Program-made: the position numbers and the translations under genes | Source of the DNA: an uncultured Subdoligranulum sp. | GTDB lineage: Bacteria > Bacillota > Clostridia > Oscillospirales > Ruminococcaceae | Direction of reading: 5' to 3' | DNA length: 64,000 bases | NCBI GenBank assembly: GCA_904374465.1 | Contig: CAJFFY010000013.1 | Span: 1 to 64,000, forward strand | Notes under the pieces: generated by a model | What the model was told of the DNA's origin: nothing | Seen by the model: the letters and a program-made list of their open reading frames with translations, nothing else | Databases searched by the model: none | Shown here: positions 17,419 to 25,819 of the stretch, in pieces | Layout: each line of letters starts with the position of its first letter | How positions within the stretch are numbered: position 1 is the first letter of the stretch

Positions 17419-18365
17419 ACAGCGCTTCCTTTCACGGTGATCAACATACCGCCCCAGGTCAGACCGCCGCCAAAACCGATGCATGCAAGGCGCATGCCGG
17501 GCTGCAGGCGGCCGGTCTCGGCCAGTTCGTTCAGCGCTACCGGAATACTGGCGGCGCTGGTGTTGCCATGGCGGTCCATATTTTTATAGAATTTGGCGGA
17601 GTCGGCCTCCAGCTTTTTCACGCAGTGGTCAATGATGCGGCTGTTGGCCTGATGGCAGACCACCCAGTCCACCTCGTCCAGCGTGTGGTGGGTGGCGTCC
17701 AGCACCGCATGCAGGGTACGGGGCAGGGCGTCCACCGCAAAGCGGAACACCGCGCGGCCATCCATCCGGATGGGGCCGCAGGGCGGCGTCTCGATGGCCA
17801 GATCTCCCCGCGCGCCCAGGTCCACGGCGAATTCCGCACCTTCCACCGCCTCAAAGAGGACGGCACCGGCGCCATCGCCAAAAAGCACACAGGTGTTGCG
17901 GTCGGTCATATCCATCAGCCGCGAAAGCTGTTCGCACCCGATCACCAACGCATACCGGCGGTCATCCTGGGGCCGGGTGGCCAGCAGCCCGCGGGCTACT
18001 GCCGCGCCGTAGATAAAACCGGAACAGGCGGCATTCACATCCAGTACCGGAATGTCCTGGGCAAGCCCCAGTTCCTTCTGGACCAGACAGGCCGTGCTGG
18101 GGGTGGCGTAGGCACCGGAAAGGGTGGCGCAGACACAACAACCGATCTGTTCCGGCTGCAGGCCGCTGCGTTCCAGCGCCTGGCGGGCGGCCGAAACGGC
18201 CAGAGTGGCCGCGGTCTCCCCTTCCGCGCAGAAATGCCGCTGCCGGATACCGGTGCGGGTGGTGATCCATTCATCGCTGGTATCCACCAGCTGGCTCAAA
18301 TCCTCGTTGGTTACCACACGGCCGGGCAGCGCCCCGCCGGTAGCAATCAGCTGCAAACCTTCCAT
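17415..18365 (-). CDS. fabH: 3-oxoacyl-ACP synthase III FabH
   Basis: Initiating condensing enzyme that joins acetyl-CoA (or another acyl-CoA primer) to malonyl-ACP. The 316-residue protein has the Cys in 'DVNAACSGFIYGA', His in 'VCHQANSRIID', and Asn in 'DRHGNTSAASIPVAL'. Length is normal. Its primer preference, which decides straight versus branched fatty acids, cannot be read from sequence. It lies 22 bases after accA. Confidence 0.95.
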   Translation of the reverse strand: MEGLQLIATGGALPGRVVTNEDLSQLVDTSDEWITTRTGIRQRHFCAEGETAATLAVSAARQALERSGLQPEQIGCCVCATLSGAYATPSTACLVQKELGLAQDIPVLDVNAACSGFIYGAAVARGLLATRPQDDRRYALVIGCEQLSRLMDMTDRNTCVLFGDGAGAVLFEAVEGAEFAVDLGARGDLAIETPPCGPIRMDGRAVFRFAVDALPRTLHAVLDATHHTLDEVDWVVCHQANSRIIDHCVKKLEADSAKFYKNMDRHGNTSAASIPVALNELAETGRLQPGMRLACIGFGGGLTWGGMLITVKGSAV

Positions 18366-18387
18366 AAGTTCCCTCTACTGTTCTGTA

Positions 18388-19359
18388 TCACAGGCCGATC
18401 TGGCGGTACTTTTTGTACCGCTGTTCGGCCAGTGCCTTGCCGTTCATCTTGCACAGCTGGGTCAGGTGGCGTTCCAGGGCCGCATCCAGCGCCGCAAACA
18501 GCGCCTTGTGGTCCCGCTGGGCACCGCCCAGCGGTTCGGGGATGACTTCCTCCACCACACCGTCCTCCAGCAGATCCCGGGCGGTCAGCTTCATGATGTC
18601 ACAGGCTTCCCCGCTGCGGGTGGAATCCTTCCACAGAATGCTGGCAAAGCCTTCGGGGCTGAGCACCGAGTAGACAGCGTTTTCCAGCATAAGGATGCGG
18701 TTAGCCACGCCGATGCCCAGCGCACCGCCGCTGCTGCCCTCCCCCGTGACCACCGAAATGATGGGCACGGTCAGGCCGCTCATCTCGGCCAGGTTGCGGG
18801 CAATTGCTTCGCCCTGACCCCGCTCTTCCGCCTCCTTGCCCGGGTAGGCACCCGGCGTGTCAATGAAGGTGATGATGGGGCGGCCGAACTTTTCGGCCTG
18901 CTCCATCAGACGCAGCGCCTTGCGGTAGCCATCCGGTTCCGGCATACCGAACCGGAAGTGCATGTTTTCCTCCAGCGTGGACCCTTTGCGGTGGCCCAGC
19001 ACAGTGACCGGCATACCCTTATAGCGGGCAATGCCGCCCAGGATGCTCTGGTCGTCACTGCACTGACGGTCCCCCCGCTGCTCGAAGAAATCCGTGAACA
19101 GCTCATGGATGTACTCATCCACCCGGGGCCGCCCCTGGTGCCGGGCCAGGAACACCCGGTCGGCAGCCGTCAGGTCATGGCACTGTTCCAGCAGGGCATC
19201 CCGGCGCGTTTTCAGTTCCTCGATGCTCTCGGCACCGGCCGGCGCCGCGGCATCCTCCCCCAGCAGCTGCTTGTCGGCCTCATCCTCCGGGGTGGGATGC
19301 TCCAGCGCATCAATGCGATGGTCGAGGGATTCGACTTCCTTGAGAATATCTTTGATCAT
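18388..19359 (-). CDS. accA: Acetyl-CoA carboxylase carboxyltransferase subunit alpha AccA
   Basis: Alpha half of the carboxyltransferase that moves CO2 from carboxybiotin to acetyl-CoA. The 323-residue crotonase-fold protein starts with a coiled N-terminal segment and carries 'IITFIDTPGAYPGKEAEERG' and 'VVTGEGSSGGALGIG'. The start overlaps the accD stop by four bases, fitting equal synthesis of the two subunits. Confidence 0.95.
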   Translation of the reverse strand: MIKDILKEVESLDHRIDALEHPTPEDEADKQLLGEDAAAPAGAESIEELKTRRDALLEQCHDLTAADRVFLARHQGRPRVDEYIHELFTDFFEQRGDRQCSDDQSILGGIARYKGMPVTVLGHRKGSTLEENMHFRFGMPEPDGYRKALRLMEQAEKFGRPIITFIDTPGAYPGKEAEERGQGEAIARNLAEMSGLTVPIISVVTGEGSSGGALGIGVANRILMLENAVYSVLSPEGFASILWKDSTRSGEACDIMKLTARDLLEDGVVEEVIPEPLGGAQRDHKALFAALDAALERHLTQLCKMNGKALAEQRYKKYRQIGL

Positions 19360-20240
19360 GCGCCGCGCTTCCTTCCTTGTGTGTGCAGTCTGAGCAGCTG
19401 CGTGAGGGTTTCTTTCATCTCCCCGCGGGGTACCACCTTGTCCACAAAGCCGTGGTCCAGCAGGTACTCGGCGCGCTGGAAGCCCTTGGGCAGCTTTTCA
19501 CCGATGGTCTGCTCGATGACGCGGGGCCCGGCAAAGCCGATCAGGGCGTCGGGTTCCGCCAGGGTAATGTCCCCCAGGCTGGCAAAGCTGGCCGTAACGC
19601 CGCCGGTGGTGGGGTGGGTCAGGTAGCTGATGTACAGCCCGCCTTTGGACTGGAACCGCTGGATGGCCGCACTGGTTTTGGCCATCTGCATCAGGCTGAA
19701 AATGCCTTCCTGCATGCGGGCACCGCCGCTGGCCGAGAAGATGATCAGCGGCAGATGCTTGTTGGTGGCATACTCCACGGCGCGGGTGATCTTCTCGCCC
19801 ACAGCCGTGCCCATGCTGCCCATAAAGAAGCGGCTGTCCAGCACGGCCACCACGGCGGGCACACCGCCGATTTTGCCGTATGCGGCGACCGCTGCATCGC
19901 TGAGGCCGGTCTTGCCGCGCTGTTTTTCCAGCTTTTCGTCATAGCCCGGGAATGCCAGCACGTTCTTGCCTTCCAGCTCACCGTCCAGTTCCCGGAAGGT
20001 GCCGTGATCCAGCACCATACTCAAACGATAGTACCCGCCCACCGGGTGATGATACCCGCAGTTGGGACAGACATACAGGGTGCTGGCCCAGACCTGACGG
20101 GTCGCGCGGCGCTCACATTTTTTGCAGGTGAAAAAATCCGGGGCGCGCCAACGCGGGTTATCGGTACCGGCATCCCGCCGGGCTTTGAGCTGGAATGTCC
20201 GTTCCCGGGTGCCGAGGGCAAAAATCTTGCCGACATTCAT
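19356..20240 (-). CDS. accD: Acetyl-CoA carboxylase carboxyltransferase subunit beta AccD
   Basis: Beta half of the carboxyltransferase. The 294-residue protein has the N-terminal zinc ribbon ('CKKCERR' and 'VCPNCGYHH', two CxxC pairs near residues 38 and 58) and the crotonase-like core with 'FSASGGARMQEGIFSLMQMA' and 'GFAGPRVIEQT'. It follows acpP by 42 bases. The biotin carrier (accB) and biotin carboxylase (accC) genes that usually sit in this operon are not present. Confidence 0.95.
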   Translation of the reverse strand: MNVGKIFALGTRERTFQLKARRDAGTDNPRWRAPDFFTCKKCERRATRQVWASTLYVCPNCGYHHPVGGYYRLSMVLDHGTFRELDGELEGKNVLAFPGYDEKLEKQRGKTGLSDAAVAAYGKIGGVPAVVAVLDSRFFMGSMGTAVGEKITRAVEYATNKHLPLIIFSASGGARMQEGIFSLMQMAKTSAAIQRFQSKGGLYISYLTHPTTGGVTASFASLGDITLAEPDALIGFAGPRVIEQTIGEKLPKGFQRAEYLLDHGFVDKVVPRGEMKETLTQLLRLHTQGRKRGA

Positions 20241-20282
20241 GCGTGGAATCCTCCTGTTGTGAATTCAGATCCGAAAAGGCGA

Positions 20283-20510
20283 TCAGGCGTTCTGGGTCAG
20301 GTAGTTGAAAATATCGCCCACGGTCTTCATGTTGCCCAGTTCCTCATCGGGAATGGCCGTGCCGAACTTCTCTTCCAGAGCCATGTTCAGTTCCACGGCA
20401 TCCAGGCTGTCCGCGTTCAGGTCGTCGGCCAGGCTGGCTTCCATGGTAACGGCATCGGCATCGGCGTTCAGGGTCTCAACGATCACGTTCTTCAGTTCTT
20501 CGAAAGTCAT
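20283..20510 (-). CDS. acpP: Acyl carrier protein AcpP
   Basis: Four-helix carrier protein of 75 residues that holds growing acyl chains on a 4'-phosphopantetheine arm. The attachment Ser is in 'DLNADSLDAVELNMALE' near residue 36. I start at the ATG at 20510, with AAGGAG 10 bases upstream. It is the first gene of the fatty acid operon and lies behind the promoter/operator at 20558-20621. Confidence 0.95.
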   Translation of the reverse strand: MTFEELKNVIVETLNADADAVTMEASLADDLNADSLDAVELNMALEEKFGTAIPDEELGNMKTVGDIFNYLTQNA

Positions 20511-20557
20511 GGGAAATACGCTCCTTATGTTTGGATTCAAAATTATTTTGTCTGTAA

Positions 20558-20583
20558 TTTTACCTAAATTTATTTAGCTAAAA
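20558..20583 (-). promoter_or_regulatory. Candidate operator of the fatty acid operon
   Basis: A 26-base inverted repeat with 12-base arms (20558-20569 and 20572-20583, consensus half TTTTAGCTAAAT, one mismatch) lies at the predicted transcription start of acpP. A related half-site containing TTTAGGTA lies upstream of the -35 element at about 20638-20649. Position and symmetry fit a repressor site; the MarR protein of the same operon is the likely ligand, by inference only. Confidence 0.6.
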
Positions 20584-20593
20584 GAACGATATC

Positions 20594-20621
20594 ATTATAC
20601 CGCCGCTTTCGGATTTGTCAA
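20594..20621 (-). promoter_or_regulatory. Consensus promoter of the acpP-fab operon
   Basis: Minus strand TTGACA (20616-20621), 16-base spacer, TATAAT (20594-20599): a perfect consensus sigma-A type promoter. The start would be near 20587, beside the palindrome, leaving a leader of about 75 bases. Confidence 0.85.
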
Positions 20622-20738
20622 TATTTTTATCTTAATTTTTTTAGGTATTTTTCTTGAGTTATCTACTTTCTCGATTTTATCCAAAAGGAGGCCCCATTTG
20701 GTCAAATCTTTTGGTTTTGTTTAAGGTTGCATTGTAGC

Positions 20739-20791
20739 AAAAAAGCCACCCGCCCCGGATTTCATTGGGCAGGAAATCCGGAGCGGGTGGC
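20739..20791 (-). terminator. Strong second terminator hairpin
   Basis: A 19-bp stem (20745-20763 with 20773-20791, one wobble) is followed on the minus strand by six U residues. It lies 22 bases beyond the tRNA terminator and before the acpP promoter, forming a tandem terminator that insulates acpP from read-through. Confidence 0.8.
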
Positions 20792-20812
20792 CTATGGATG
20801 GAATCAGACAGC

Positions 20813-20849
20813 AAAAAGCCCCGCGGCCCATTGGGTCGCGGGGCTTTTT
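20813..20849 (-). terminator. Terminator of tRNA-Gly (bidirectional)
   Basis: A 17-base inverted repeat (20813-20829 and 20833-20849) with A/T ends on both sides starts one base after the tRNA 3' end. The long stem with flanking runs can act on both strands. Confidence 0.85.
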
Positions 20850-20850
20850 C

Positions 20851-20925
20851 TGGAGCAGGTGAAGGGAGTCGAACCCTCGTCCTCAGCTTGGAAGGCTGAT
20901 GTACTAGCCGTTGTACGACACCTGC
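20851..20925 (-). tRNA. tRNA-Gly (anticodon UCC)
   Basis: The 75-base gene folds as a cloverleaf: acceptor GCAGGTG pairs with CACCTGC, the anticodon loop reads CTTCCAA (anticodon TCC), and the T arm contains GGTTCGA. The 3' CCA is encoded. It has its own promoter and terminator. Confidence 0.97.
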
Positions 20926-20937
20926 ACGGCAATGAGT

Positions 20938-20967
20938 ATTATACCCGCGCGGGGGTCGGTTTGTCAA
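20938..20967 (-). promoter_or_regulatory. tRNA-Gly promoter
   Basis: Minus strand TTGACA (20962-20967), 18-base spacer, TATAAT (20938-20943), about 12 bases before the tRNA 5' end. Confidence 0.8.
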
Positions 20968-21034
20968 GAGGATTCTTATCTTCTTTTCTGACAGGTTGGG
21001 CGTTCTCCCCTATCTATATAGGAAGCGGACCGAC

Positions 21035-21064
21035 AAAAAAGCCCCGGTGTCGGAACGCCGGGGT
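21035..21064 (-). terminator. pepT terminator
   Basis: A GC-rich stem (21042-21049 with 21056-21063) followed by a run of U on the minus strand, 13 bases after the pepT stop. Confidence 0.8.
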
Positions 21065-21076
21065 GAAAAGTTCGGA

Positions 21077-22291
21077 TTACTTGTACAGGTCCACCAGGTT
21101 GAGCAGGATCTCCACACTCTGATCCATCTTCTCGGCGGTGATGCACTCACAGGGGCCGTGGAAGTTGAAACCACCGGTGCCCAGGTTGGGGCACGGCAGC
21201 CCCATGTAGCTCAGAGTCGCACCATCGGTACCGCCGCGGACCGGGGCCTCGATGGGTTCCAGACCGGCGGCGCGGATGGCCTGCCGGGCATTTTCCACCA
21301 GATGGAAGTGGGGCTGAATCTTTTCCAGCATGTTGTAATAGCTGTCCTTCACATCCAGCTCCACCGTGCCGGCCCCGTATTTTTCGTTGAGGCAATCGGC
21401 AATGTGCTGCAGCTGGGCCTTGCGGGCGGCAAATTTGACCGCGTCATGATCCCGCACGATGTATCCCAGGTGCGCGGTGGTCACATCGCCCTGCATGCTG
21501 GTCAGGTGGAAGAAGCCCTCCCTGCCCTCGGTGTGCTCCGGACGGGAGAAGACGGGCAGCGCCATATGGAATTCCATGGCGATGTTCTGGGCGTTGCGCA
21601 TGGCATTTTTGGCGCTGCCGGGATGCACGCTGAAACCGTGCACCGTCACCACGGCAGCCGCCGCATTAAAGTTTTCGTAGCTGATCTCGCCCACGTCGTC
21701 GCCATCCACCGTGTAGGCATAGGCGGCGCCGAAATGCTCCACATCAAACAGGCTGGCGCCCTCGCCGATTTCCTCGTCGGGGGTGAAGCCGATGCACAGC
21801 TTGCCGTGGGGGCGCTGTTCAGTCTGCACCCGCTCCAGCATGGTCATGATCTCGGCCACACCGGCTTTATCGTCAGCGCCCAGCAGCGTGGAGCCGTCCG
21901 CCGTGATCAGGGTCTGGCCCTTCATCTCCTTCAGGAAGGGAAATACCTCGGGATCCAGCACCGCACCGGTGGCCGGCAGCGTGACCGGGCCGCCGTCGTA
22001 GTTGGGGTGAAGCTGGGGCTTGACATTTTCCCCGCTGGCATCGTCGGCGGTATCCATATGGGCGATAAAGCCCAGTCCCTTGGCTTCTTCCCGGCCGGGC
22101 GTTGCCGGCAGGGTGGCATACACATAGCAATGCTCATCCACATGGGCATCGGTCAGGCCCAGGCCTTTCAGCTCTTCCACCAGCTGACGGGCCAGGTCAA
22201 ACTGACGGGCCGTGCTGGGGTGTGTCCCCGAGTTAGGGTCGGAAGTGGTATGCACCGTAACATAATTCAATAACCGTTCATAGGCACGCAT
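21077..22291 (-). CDS. pepT: Peptidase T (tripeptide aminopeptidase)
   Basis: Cytoplasmic M20 dizinc peptidase that removes the N-terminal residue from tripeptides. The 404-residue protein has the zinc ligands in 'GFIAHMDTADD', 'LGADDKAGVAEIM', 'TPDEEIGEG' and 'VDGDDVGEI', and a lid domain insertion. Start at the ATG at 22291, with AAGGAGG 11 bases upstream; the longer open frame begins in the leader. Monocistronic, with its own promoter (22348-22376) and terminator. Confidence 0.93.
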   Translation of the reverse strand: MRAYERLLNYVTVHTTSDPNSGTHPSTARQFDLARQLVEELKGLGLTDAHVDEHCYVYATLPATPGREEAKGLGFIAHMDTADDASGENVKPQLHPNYDGGPVTLPATGAVLDPEVFPFLKEMKGQTLITADGSTLLGADDKAGVAEIMTMLERVQTEQRPHGKLCIGFTPDEEIGEGASLFDVEHFGAAYAYTVDGDDVGEISYENFNAAAAVVTVHGFSVHPGSAKNAMRNAQNIAMEFHMALPVFSRPEHTEGREGFFHLTSMQGDVTTAHLGYIVRDHDAVKFAARKAQLQHIADCLNEKYGAGTVELDVKDSYYNMLEKIQPHFHLVENARQAIRAAGLEPIEAPVRGGTDGATLSYMGLPCPNLGTGGFNFHGPCECITAEKMDQSVEILLNLVDLYK

Positions 22292-22312
22292 AGGGATTGG
22301 TTCCTCCTTGCG

Positions 22313-22335
22313 GGCGCTTGTGAAGCGCCTTTTTT
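22313..22335 (+). terminator. Hairpin with T run in the pepT leader (plus-strand terminator-like)
   Basis: A 7-bp stem (22313-22319, 22323-22329) with a 3-base loop followed by six T on the plus strand. On the minus strand it sits directly before the pepT ribosome site. It could block antisense transcription or shape the pepT leader. Confidence 0.4.
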
Positions 22336-22347
22336 GTATTCTAAGGT

Positions 22348-22376
22348 AGTATATCACAAAAAGAAGCAATTTCCAA
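22348..22376 (-). promoter_or_regulatory. pepT promoter
   Basis: Minus strand TTGGAA (22371-22376), 17 bases, TATACT (22348-22353). Confidence 0.6.
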
Positions 22377-22386
22377 GGCACTCCAC

Positions 22387-22415
22387 TTTTCAAACGTCGG
22401 TTTATGTGCTAAAAT
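22387..22415 (+). promoter_or_regulatory. Possible promoter of the surface-glycan operon
   Basis: Plus strand TTTTCA (22387-22392), 17 bases, TAAAAT (22410-22415), about 57 bases before the first gene. The -35 match is weak. The leader contains an extra ribosome-like AAAGGAG followed by a five-codon TTG frame. Confidence 0.45.
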
Positions 22416-22471
22416 AGGGAAGATTATAAAGGAGATTTGCGTCTTGACGCATCAAAAATAAGGAGGCCATC

Positions 22472-23521
22472 ATGGCAAACACCATCTTCAAGGACAAAAC
22501 GCTGTTGATCACCGGCGGTACGGGCAGTTTCGGCCATACCGTGCTGAAACATTTTCTGACCACCGACATCGGCGAGATCCGCATCTTCTCCCGCGACGAG
22601 AAGAAACAGGACGACATGCGCCATGAGCTGCAGGCCCATTACCCCGACCATTACGAGAAGGTCAAATTCTATATCGGCGATGTGCGCAACATCCAGAGCC
22701 TGCGGGACGTGATGCCCGGTGTCAACTTCATCTTCCATGCCGCCGCCCTGAAGCAGGTGCCTTCCTGCGAGTTTTTCCCCATGGAGGCGGTGCGCACCAA
22801 CATTGAGGGCACCGACAACATGCTGCACGCCGCCATCGAGGCGAACGTGGAACGCGTGGTCTGCCTGTCCACCGACAAGGCTGCCTACCCCATCAACGCC
22901 ATGGGTATCTCCAAAGCCATGATGGAGCACGTCATCACCGCCAACGCCCGGGTGTCCGCCCAGCGCGGCGGCCCGGTCATCTGCTGCACCCGCTACGGCA
23001 ACGTCATGTGCAGCCGCGGCAGCGTCATCCCTCTCTTTGTGGAGCAGATCCGCTCGGGCAACCCCATCACCATCACCGACCCCAACATGACCCGTTTCCT
23101 GATGAACCTGGACGAGGCGGTGGATCTGGTCATGTTCGCCTTTGAACACGCCAACCCCGGCGACCTGTTCATCCAGAAATCCGACGCTTCCACCATCGGC
23201 GACCTGGCTAAGGCTGTCCAGAAACTGTTCGGTGACACCGGCACCCGCATCATCGGCACCCGCCACGGCGAAAAGCTCTACGAGACGCTGATGACCAAGG
23301 AAGAGCGTACCCGCGCCGAGGACATGGGCGGCTACTTCCGGGTGGCTGCCGATACCCGTGACCTGAACTACGACAAGTTCTTCGTCAAGGGCCAGGTGCG
23401 CACCCAGGCTGATGAGGACTACACCAGCCACAACACCCGCCGCCTGAATGTGGAACAGACCATCGAAAAGATTATGACCACCGATTATATCAAAGAGGAG
23501 CTGGCCAAAGATGCCCAATGA
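22472..23521 (+). CDS. fnlA: UDP-GlcNAc 4,6-dehydratase/5-epimerase (FnlA/CapE-like)
   Basis: First enzyme of UDP-L-FucNAc synthesis: it converts UDP-GlcNAc to a 4-keto-6-deoxy sugar with C5 epimerisation. The 349-residue short-chain dehydrogenase has the NAD loop 'LLITGGTGSFGHTVLKHF', 'AAALKQVPSCEFFPMEAVRT', and the catalytic region 'STDKAAYPINAMGISKAMME'; as in CapE/FlaA1, Met replaces the usual Tyr of YxxxK (MxxxK, within 'MGISK'). RBS AAGGAGG. It is followed in order by fnlB, fnlC and a wbuB-like gene, the same order as the FucNAc cassette of E. coli O-antigen loci, which supports the call. Confidence 0.9.
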   Translation: MANTIFKDKTLLITGGTGSFGHTVLKHFLTTDIGEIRIFSRDEKKQDDMRHELQAHYPDHYEKVKFYIGDVRNIQSLRDVMPGVNFIFHAAALKQVPSCEFFPMEAVRTNIEGTDNMLHAAIEANVERVVCLSTDKAAYPINAMGISKAMMEHVITANARVSAQRGGPVICCTRYGNVMCSRGSVIPLFVEQIRSGNPITITDPNMTRFLMNLDEAVDLVMFAFEHANPGDLFIQKSDASTIGDLAKAVQKLFGDTGTRIIGTRHGEKLYETLMTKEERTRAEDMGGYFRVAADTRDLNYDKFFVKGQVRTQADEDYTSHNTRRLNVEQTIEKIMTTDYIKEELAKDAQ

Positions 23522-24659
23522 AGCCCCTGCCCTGCCCCATCCTATTCTGATCACCGGCGCCGGCGGTTTTGTGGGCCGCAACCTGGTGGCCACCTTGCAT
23601 GCCCTGGGCTGCAGAGACCTTTTGTTGTTTGAAAAGGACGATACCGTGGAGACCCTGGCCGATTATTGCCGCCGGGCTGCCTTTGTGGTACATCTGGCGG
23701 GCATCAACCGCCCCAAGGACCCCAGCGAGTTCTACAGCGGCAATGCCGGGCTGACCGACACCCTGCTGCGTCTGCTGGCCGAGAGCGCCAACAAAGCCCC
23801 GGTCCTGGTGACCAGCAGTATCCAAGCCGCCCTGGACAACGACTACGGCAAGAGCAAAAAGCAAGCCGAAGACGCCATCTTTGCCCATGGCAAAGCCTTG
23901 AACACACCGGTCTACGTCTTCCGGATGGAGGGCGTGTTCGGCAAATGGTGCCGCCCCAACTACAACAGCGTGGTCGCCACCTTCTGTCACAACATTGCCC
24001 GGGGCCTGCCCATTCAGGTGCGGGATCCCGCCTACGAGCTGCCGCTGGTCTATATTGACGATGTGATCAGCTGCATTCTGGAGGCCATGCAAAGCGGTAC
24101 AGTCCAGCGGGATGCCGAGGGGTACTGCCGCATTCACCCGGTCCACCGGGTCACCCTGGGCCACCTGGCCGAACTCATCGAAGGCTTTGCCGCCGCCCGC
24201 AAGGGCAGCCTGGGTGTGCCCTACCTGGCAGAAGGCAGTCTGGAGAAGAAACTCTATTCCACCTATCTGAGCTACTTGCCCACCGACCAGTTCGCCTATG
24301 ACCTGAACACCCACACCGACGACCGCGGCAGCTTTACCGAGGTGCTGCGCAGCCCCGAACGTGGACAGGTCAGCGTGAACATCTCCAAGCCCGGAGTTAT
24401 AAAGGGCAACCACTGGCACCACACCAAGAATGAAAAGTTCCTGGTGGTGCAGGGCGAAGGGGTGGTGCGGTTCCGCCGCATCGACTGCGACGAGGTGATC
24501 GAATACCGGGTCAGCGGCGACAAGCTGCAGGTGGTGGATATTCCCTGCGGCTACACCCACAACATTGAGAATATCGGCGAGGGCGATATGGTGACCCTGA
24601 TGTGGGCCAACGAATGTTTTGACCCCCAACGTCCCGACACCTTCTATCTACCGGTCTGA
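23511..24659 (+). CDS. fnlB: UDP-2-acetamido-2,6-dideoxy-L-talose reductase (FnlB/CapF-like)
   Basis: Second UDP-L-FucNAc enzyme. The 382-residue protein has two domains, as in Staphylococcus CapF: an N-terminal NAD(P)-binding epimerase-like fold ('LITGAGGFVGRNLVATLHAL') and a C-terminal cupin (about residues 260-380) with 'KPGVIKGNHWHHTKNEKFLV' giving metal-binding His residues. The start overlaps the end of the preceding gene by 11 bases. Confidence 0.9.
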   Translation: MPNEAPALPHPILITGAGGFVGRNLVATLHALGCRDLLLFEKDDTVETLADYCRRAAFVVHLAGINRPKDPSEFYSGNAGLTDTLLRLLAESANKAPVLVTSSIQAALDNDYGKSKKQAEDAIFAHGKALNTPVYVFRMEGVFGKWCRPNYNSVVATFCHNIARGLPIQVRDPAYELPLVYIDDVISCILEAMQSGTVQRDAEGYCRIHPVHRVTLGHLAELIEGFAAARKGSLGVPYLAEGSLEKKLYSTYLSYLPTDQFAYDLNTHTDDRGSFTEVLRSPERGQVSVNISKPGVIKGNHWHHTKNEKFLVVQGEGVVRFRRIDCDEVIEYRVSGDKLQVVDIPCGYTHNIENIGEGDMVTLMWANECFDPQRPDTFYLPV

Positions 24660-24678
24660 TTTTTCGAAAGGGATTGCC

Positions 24679-25818
24679 ATGAACAAACTGAGACTGATGA
24701 CCATCATCGGTACCCGACCGGAGATCATCCGGCTGAGCGCCGTTATCAAAAAGTGCGACAAATACTTTGACCAGATTCTGGTGCATACCGGCCAGAACTA
24801 CGACTACAACCTGAATCAGGTCTTTTTTGAGGATCTGGGCCTGCGCGCCCCCGACTTTTATCTGGACGCAGTGGGCAAGGACCTGGGCGAAACCATCGGC
24901 AACATCATCGCCAAATCCTATGCCCTGATGGTGGAGCAGAAGCCCGACGCCCTGCTGATCCTGGGCGACACCAACTCCTGCCTGAGCGCCATTTCGGCCA
25001 AACGGCTGCACATTCCCATCTTCCACATGGAGGCCGGCAACCGCTGCTTTGACGAGTGCCTGCCCGAGGAGACCAACCGCCGCATTGTGGACCACATTGC
25101 CGACGTGAACATGTGCTATTCCGAGCACGCCCGCCGGTACTTGAACGCCGAGGGTACCGCCAAGGAGCGGACCTTCGTCACCGGCAGTCCCATGGCGGAG
25201 GTGCTGCACGCCAACCTGGAAAAGATCGAAGCCTCCGACGTATTGGAACGACTGGGCCTGGAACCCCGCAAGTACATGCTGCTTTCGGCCCACCGGGAGG
25301 AGAACATCGACACCGAGAAAAACTTCCTCGATCTGTTCACCTCCATCAACCACCTGGCCGAGACCTACGACATGCCCATTCTCTACTCCTGCCATCCCCG
25401 CAGCAAAAAGCGGTTGGATGCCATGGGCTTCCAGTTGGATCCGCGGGTCAAGCTTCATGAACCCCTGGGCTTCCACGACTACAACCACCTGCAGATGAAT
25501 GCTTTTGCGGTGATTTCGGATTCCGGTACGCTGCCGGAGGAGTCCAGTTTCTTCACCAGCGTGGGGCATCCCTTCCCCGCCGTCTGCATCCGCACTTCCA
25601 CCGAGCGTCCCGAAGCCCTGGACAAGGGCTGCTTTGTGCTGGCCGGCATCCAGGCCGGCGGTGTGGAACAGGCCGTGGAAACCGCTGTGGCCATGAACGC
25701 CAACGGCGACGACGGCATCCCGGTCCCCTACTACACCGAGGATGTTTCCACCAAGGTGGTCAAGATCATCCAGAGCTATACCGGCGTCGTCAACAAAATG
25801 GTCTGGAGAAAGTACTGA
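24679..25818 (+). CDS. fnlC: UDP-N-acetyl-sugar 2-epimerase forming UDP-L-FucNAc (FnlC/CapG-like)
   Basis: WecB-fold epimerase that finishes UDP-L-FucNAc from the talose precursor. The 379-residue protein begins 'MNKLRLMTIIGTRPEIIRLS', has 'HTGQNYDYNLNQVFF', 'IFHMEAGNRCFDECLPEETN' and 'SDSGTLPEESSFF', the conserved UDP-sugar site. The ATG at 24679 is chosen because of GAAAGGG upstream and because it lies after the fnlB stop. A simple UDP-GlcNAc 2-epimerase is the alternative, but the cassette order favours the FucNAc role. Confidence 0.88.
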   Translation: MNKLRLMTIIGTRPEIIRLSAVIKKCDKYFDQILVHTGQNYDYNLNQVFFEDLGLRAPDFYLDAVGKDLGETIGNIIAKSYALMVEQKPDALLILGDTNSCLSAISAKRLHIPIFHMEAGNRCFDECLPEETNRRIVDHIADVNMCYSEHARRYLNAEGTAKERTFVTGSPMAEVLHANLEKIEASDVLERLGLEPRKYMLLSAHREENIDTEKNFLDLFTSINHLAETYDMPILYSCHPRSKKRLDAMGFQLDPRVKLHEPLGFHDYNHLQMNAFAVISDSGTLPEESSFFTSVGHPFPAVCIRTSTERPEALDKGCFVLAGIQAGGVEQAVETAVAMNANGDDGIPVPYYTEDVSTKVVKIIQSYTGVVNKMVWRKY

Positions 25819-25819
25819 G

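Noticed and set aside
22444..22462. Five-codon TTG leader frame before fnlA
   Set aside because: It has a ribosome-like AAAGGAG, but is too short and without a repeated codon pattern to support a leader-peptide attenuator.
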